Assembly: GCA_902494555.1 (NCBI GenBank)
Contig: CABUTR010000018.1
Span: 1 to 34,417 of the forward strand
Direction of reading: 5' to 3'
From: an uncultured Collinsella sp.
GTDB taxonomy: Bacteria > Actinomycetota > Coriobacteriia > Coriobacteriales > Coriobacteriaceae
Length of the DNA: 34,417 bases
Shown: positions 31,454 through 34,417 of the stretch, piece by piece
Position numbering within the stretch: the first letter of the stretch is position 1
Layout: each line of letters begins with the position of its first letter
Program-made: the position numbers and the translations under genes
The notes under the pieces: model-generated
What the model was told of the DNA's origin: nothing
The model's input: the letters and a program-made list of their open reading frames with translations, nothing else
Databases searched by the model: none

Positions 31454-32251
31454 GTGGCGCTGGTATTTGACGTTCAGCAGGCGAACGGTAAGCCCGACGA
31501 CAACCGTCGTCCCGGCACCGCGTGCCCCTTTTGCGATACCGAGGAACTCGCCAATATCATCCGGCGCGACGGTGACTGCATCTGGCTCGAGAATAAGTTT
31601 AAGACCTTGCGGGCCACTCGCCAGACCGTATTGATTGAGTCGTCCGACCATGACGCCGACCTGGTGACCTATGCGCCGGACGAGCTGCACCATGTTATGC
31701 GGTTTGCCCTGGATTGCTGGCAGCGGATGATTGACTCCCGGCAGTATCGCAGCGTTCTCATGTACAAGAACAAGGGCCCACTTTCGGGCGGCAGTCTGGC
31801 CCATCCGCACATGCAGATTGTGGGTTTGGAGCAGGAAGACGGCTATGCTTCGCTGACTTCCGCCAATTTCGAAGGCATCAATGTCTGGCAACAGGGGAGG
31901 ATCTCGGTCAATATCTCAGCCGAACCGATCATGGGGTTCTTTGAGATCAACGTTTCAGCCCCACAGGGAATCGCCGCCAGCGATGACGCACGAGACCAAG
32001 CCGAGGCGGATCTCTTTGCCGATGCGATTCAGGTAGCTCTGCGCTATATCCTAAACGAGCACCACGGTGGTCGCGCAGAGTCGTACAACTTGTTCTTCTA
32101 CCACATGGACGGCCGGACTATTGCTAAGGCGCTGCCGCGTTGGGTGGTTTCGCCCTACTTTGTGGGGTATCGTCTGGCCCAGGTCAATGCCGAGACCACG
32201 CTCGATATCGATGCTGAGCGCCTACGCGCACATCTGGAAACGCTCGCATAG
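31454..32251 (+). CDS. GalT/HIT-superfamily nucleotidyltransferase-like protein (DUF4931 type)
   Basis: A 265-residue protein starting at GTG 31454, eight bases after GGGGG. The N-terminus has CPFC (24-27), like the first zinc-binding pair of galactose-1-phosphate uridylyltransferases. The active-site region NKGPLSGGSLAHPHMQIVG (106-124) carries the HPH-x-Q signature (H117, H119, Q121), with the second His as the likely nucleophile forming a nucleotidyl intermediate. The rest (SVNISAEPIMGFFEINVSAP, YNLFFYHMDG) follows a DUF4931 pattern. The family acts on nucleotide-sugar or nucleotide-phosphate substrates, but the natural substrate is unknown. It is shorter than true GalT (about 350), so galactose metabolism is not assumed. 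It is co-transcribed with cutC. Confidence 0.85.
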   Translation: MALVFDVQQANGKPDDNRRPGTACPFCDTEELANIIRRDGDCIWLENKFKTLRATRQTVLIESSDHDADLVTYAPDELHHVMRFALDCWQRMIDSRQYRSVLMYKNKGPLSGGSLAHPHMQIVGLEQEDGYASLTSANFEGINVWQQGRISVNISAEPIMGFFEINVSAPQGIAASDDARDQAEADLFADAIQVALRYILNEHHGGRAESYNLFFYHMDGRTIAKALPRWVVSPYFVGYRLAQVNAETTLDIDAERLRAHLETLA

Positions 32252-32281
32252 CAAGGCGAACGCCTGCGAAAAGCGTGCTGC

Positions 32282-33280
32282 CTAGCGTGCCATCGCGTCG
32301 CGGCCGGCCTTGACCCGCTTGCGCTGTTTGGCGCGCTCCTCGCCGGTTAGGCGCTCAAAGAGATGTCCGATAATCGAGGCGAGTATCTGCTGAAACAGCG
32401 TTCCGCACATGACGGGAAACACGACTTCGCCTGGAAAGTACTGCGTGGCGATGACGGCGCCCGAAGAGATGTTACGCATGCCGCAGGTAAAGCACATGGT
32501 AGTCGTCTCGCTATATGGCAGATGCAGCGCACGGGCGACCAGAAAACCGATGACAAAGCCGCTGATGGCGAAGACCAAAATAAAGAGGGCGACTTCCAAG
32601 CGCTCAGCATTCATGTGCAGCACGTACTCGCTCATGGCGGTGGAGTTGGACGCGATGACGCCCATCATCATAAATTTGCAGGCGGGCGAGAGCGCGGGGG
32701 AGAGCTTCTCGTGTCCCCGTCCGCGCGTGAGCTCGTTGATCACGATGCCGAGGATGGCAGGGATGGCAATCATAAAGGCCATGTTCTGCATCATGCCCGG
32801 AACATCGATTGCAACGGTGGCACCCAGCAGGAGCTTGAGCGTGAGCGGAATCGTCACGGGCGAGATGACCGAGGACGTCAGGATAATGGTGAGCGCGAGC
32901 GGGCCGTTGCCGCCGAACATGCTGATCCACATAAAAGCGGTGACGGCCACGGGCACGCTGTATTCGAGCACAATGCCGCAGACAAGGTTGGGGTTGGAGC
33001 CAAAGAAGAGTGACCCCATGGCATACGCCGCGATGGGAATAAGCACCGCCGAGACGAGCAGCGCCAAGACCAGGTGCAGCGGACGGCGGAACACCTCGGT
33101 TACCTGGTGAAAGGTGTTGCTGAGCGCACCCTGAAACGTCATAAAGGCAAACAGGGTGGGAACGATGGGCTTGAGTACGCCAACCTGTTGGGGAAAGAGC
33201 ACGCCGAGCGCCACGCAAATCGGAACGATGATCTGCATGTGCCCCGCGAGAAACTTGCCCAGTCCAACCCATTGCTTCAT
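32282..33280 (-). CDS. BASS family (bile acid:sodium symporter-type) transporter
   Basis: A 332-residue membrane protein with ATG at 33280; GGGAG lies about 11 bases upstream, a rather long spacing. About ten helices are apparent. Family features are IVPICVALGVLFPQ near the start, LVCGIVLEYSVPVAVTAFMW (about 97-116), LTIILTSSVISPVTIPLTLK near 130-149 and TTMCFTCGMRNISSGAVIA around 265-283. The C-terminus is Lys/Arg-rich. Members carry bile acids, pantoate, pyruvate or other organic anions with sodium. A gut source makes bile acids tempting, but the sequence does not prove it. It converges with the cutC operon, with 30 bases between. Confidence 0.85.
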   Translation of the reverse strand: MKQWVGLGKFLAGHMQIIVPICVALGVLFPQQVGVLKPIVPTLFAFMTFQGALSNTFHQVTEVFRRPLHLVLALLVSAVLIPIAAYAMGSLFFGSNPNLVCGIVLEYSVPVAVTAFMWISMFGGNGPLALTIILTSSVISPVTIPLTLKLLLGATVAIDVPGMMQNMAFMIAIPAILGIVINELTRGRGHEKLSPALSPACKFMMMGVIASNSTAMSEYVLHMNAERLEVALFILVFAISGFVIGFLVARALHLPYSETTTMCFTCGMRNISSGAVIATQYFPGEVVFPVMCGTLFQQILASIIGHLFERLTGEERAKQRKRVKAGRDAMAR

Positions 33281-33415
33281 ATGCTCTTGTGACTCCCTTT
33301 GCTCGTGAATCCGTTTTGAATGGATATGCTAGACGCTCGCATGCGTCCGTGCGTCAGAAACGCTCGAATATTTCGAGGCTATTACCGCCCTCGTTTATCG
33401 AAACCGCGGCGTGCT

Positions 33416-33447
33416 GGACGTTGTACGTCCGTGCCGCACGGTATAAT
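33416..33447 (+). promoter_or_regulatory. Promoter of recJ with overlapping palindrome
   Basis: A consensus -10, TATAAT, lies at 33442-33447, with TTGTAC at 33421-33426 as -35 (spacer 15 bases, two short of ideal). The exact palindrome GGACGT-TGT-ACGTCC (33416-33430) covers the -35, so a repressor could block it. The transcript would start near 33454, about 100 bases before recJ. Confidence 0.55.
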
Positions 33448-33503
33448 AAATCCGTTCAACAGATCTGCCTGCCGAAGCGGGCATACACAGAGGACTCATC
33501 GCT

Positions 33504-33569
33504 ATGAACCGTGAGAGGTATCGCGGCGACCTGCCCCTATCGGGGGTGGGCGCCTATGTCATCGCTTAA
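33504..33569 (+). CDS. Possible 21-codon leader peptide before recJ
   Basis: ATG 33504 follows AGAGGA by nine bases and opens a short frame (MNRERYRGDLPLSGVGAYVI, then Ala and stop) that ends 14 bases inside recJ in another frame. The overlap would suit translational coupling, with ribosomes finishing the leader delivered to the recJ start. It could also be chance; the peptide has no recognised motif. Confidence 0.3.
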   Translation: MNRERYRGDLPLSGVGAYVIA

Positions 33570-34417
33570 GACGACGCATCGCTGGGCGGTCGCTCGGCAA
33601 AACCCCGAGCTCGAAAAGGAGCTTTCGGCTGGCCTGGGCATACCCGGGCTGGTGGCGCGCATTATGGTTGCGCACGGCATTACATCCATCGAAGAAGGCC
33701 AGCTGTTTTTGACGCCTTCGCTCGATCGCGACTGGGCGGACCCACTCATTATCCCGGGCATGTCGGTCGTTGCCGACCGCGTCGAGCGTGCTATTCGCAA
33801 CCACGAGCACATCGCGGTCTTTGGCGATTTTGACGTTGACGGTATTACGTCGACCTGCCTGTTAACCGAGGCACTGCGCACGTTTGGCGCCGATGTCACG
33901 CCGTTTATTCCGCATCGCTTTGACGAGGGCTACGGTCTCTCGCGCGCGGCGCTCGACCGCGTTAACGAGCTCGCTCCCCCCCAGTTGATCGTGACCGTCG
34001 ATAACGGCATTGCCGCCAAGGAAGAGGTTTCCTATCTTGAGAGCCTGGGAATCGATCTGGTGGTTACGGACCACCATGAGCCGTCCGACCAGGTGCCGCA
34101 GGGCGTGCCCCTGACCGACCCCAAGCTCGAGGATGAGGGGCCCTCGCGTGAACTTGCCGGTGCTGGTGTGGCGCTCAAGCTGGTGCAAGTCCTGGGTGAG
34201 CGCTTGGGCAAGCCGTCGTATTGGCGTTCGCTAATCGAGGTCGCGGCGCTGGGCACCGTGTCCGACATGATGCCGCTCACGCCCGAGAACCGCGCGCTGG
34301 TTGCCGAGGGCATCCAGCAGATGCGCGTAACCGCTCGTCCCGGCTATATCGCGCTTGCCGCGCTCGCCAAGGCGGACCTTTCGAGCATTACGGCGGATGG
34401 CCTGTCGTTTTCGCTCA
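33556..34417 (+). CDS. recJ: Single-stranded-DNA-specific exonuclease RecJ, partial at the right edge
   Basis: The first 287 codons are visible. ATG 33556 lies six bases after GGGGGTGGG. The DHH phosphoesterase motifs are in order: AVFGDFDVDGITSTCLL at about 94-110 (motif I), FIPHRFDEGYGLS (about 123-135), LIVTVDNGIAAKEE (about 147-160, motif II), VVTDHHEPS (about 170-178, the DHH motif) and LAGAGVALKLVQVLG, then EVAALGTVSDMMPLTPENR (motif IV region). RecJ degrades single-stranded DNA 5' to 3' in recombination and mismatch repair, using Mn2+/Mg2+ bound by these Asp and His residues. The C-terminal part with the DHHA1 and OB domains is beyond the edge. Confidence 0.96.
   Translation, partial: MSSLKTTHRWAVARQNPELEKELSAGLGIPGLVARIMVAHGITSIEEGQLFLTPSLDRDWADPLIIPGMSVVADRVERAIRNHEHIAVFGDFDVDGITSTCLLTEALRTFGADVTPFIPHRFDEGYGLSRAALDRVNELAPPQLIVTVDNGIAAKEEVSYLESLGIDLVVTDHHEPSDQVPQGVPLTDPKLEDEGPSRELAGAGVALKLVQVLGERLGKPSYWRSLIEVAALGTVSDMMPLTPENRALVAEGIQQMRVTARPGYIALAALAKADLSSITADGLSFSL

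Overview
The window reads as chromosomal DNA from a high-GC, anaerobic, gut-type actinobacterium of the Coriobacteriia, most likely Collinsella or a close relative. This is an inference, not a placement. It rests on the GC-rich wobble positions (which open long antisense frames under most genes), the flavin-type 2-hydroxyacid dehydrogenase/Etf unit typical of anaerobes, the single-chain clostridial-type PurL, and the run of nutrient exporters, importers and a bile-acid-symporter-family carrier. I see no rRNA, tRNA, CRISPR array, insertion sequence or prophage.

Layout, left to right. (1) 1-2200, minus: the end of a predicted stress/defence cluster, a BrxD-like (DUF2791) P-loop ATPase cut by the left edge and the TerB-N family protein upstream of it, overlapping by 8 bases. 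(2) 2288-3004, minus: a DUF554 membrane protein behind a palindrome. (3) 3123-6329, minus: five unrecognised genes in one apparent operon. Four products are exported or membrane-anchored, and one carries a degenerate sortase-like signal. (4) 6676-10301, plus: a GlcD-type FAD oxidoreductase, EtfB and a ferredoxin-fused EtfA, the arrangement of electron-bifurcating lactate dehydrogenases. (5) 10298-13415: an HD hydrolase (minus), the AzlC/AzlD amino-acid exporter pair and a KdgT-type permease (plus). (6) 13597-14748: a membrane diguanylate cyclase, ending at a strong terminator. (7) 14939-19720, minus: an EamA transporter and purL. (8) 19905-21467: a Kef-type antiporter. (9) 21589-23896, minus: a short-chain dehydrogenase and homoserine dehydrogenase. 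(10) 24148-30447, plus: a complete branched-chain amino-acid-type ABC importer with two tandem paralogous Tat-type lipoprotein receptors, two permeases and two ATPases. (11) 30449-30714: non-coding DNA made of three stacked palindromes. (12) 30773-32251: cutC and a GalT/HIT-like gene. (13) 32282-33280, minus: a BASS-family carrier. (14) 33556 to the right edge: recJ, behind a near-consensus promoter and a possible 21-codon leader.

Functional themes. Amino-acid traffic dominates: the Liv importer, AzlCD export and homoserine dehydrogenase for the Thr/Met branch. The LDH/Etf unit would let the cell oxidise lactate (or a similar 2-hydroxy acid) with NAD+ by co-oxidising reduced ferredoxin. The least explained parts, and the best candidates for undescribed biology, are the five-gene secreted operon (3123-6329), the palindrome cluster between livF and cutC, and the cutC/GalT-like pairing.

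Limits: all assignments are by eye from motifs, length and context. No database search, fold prediction or RNA folding was run.
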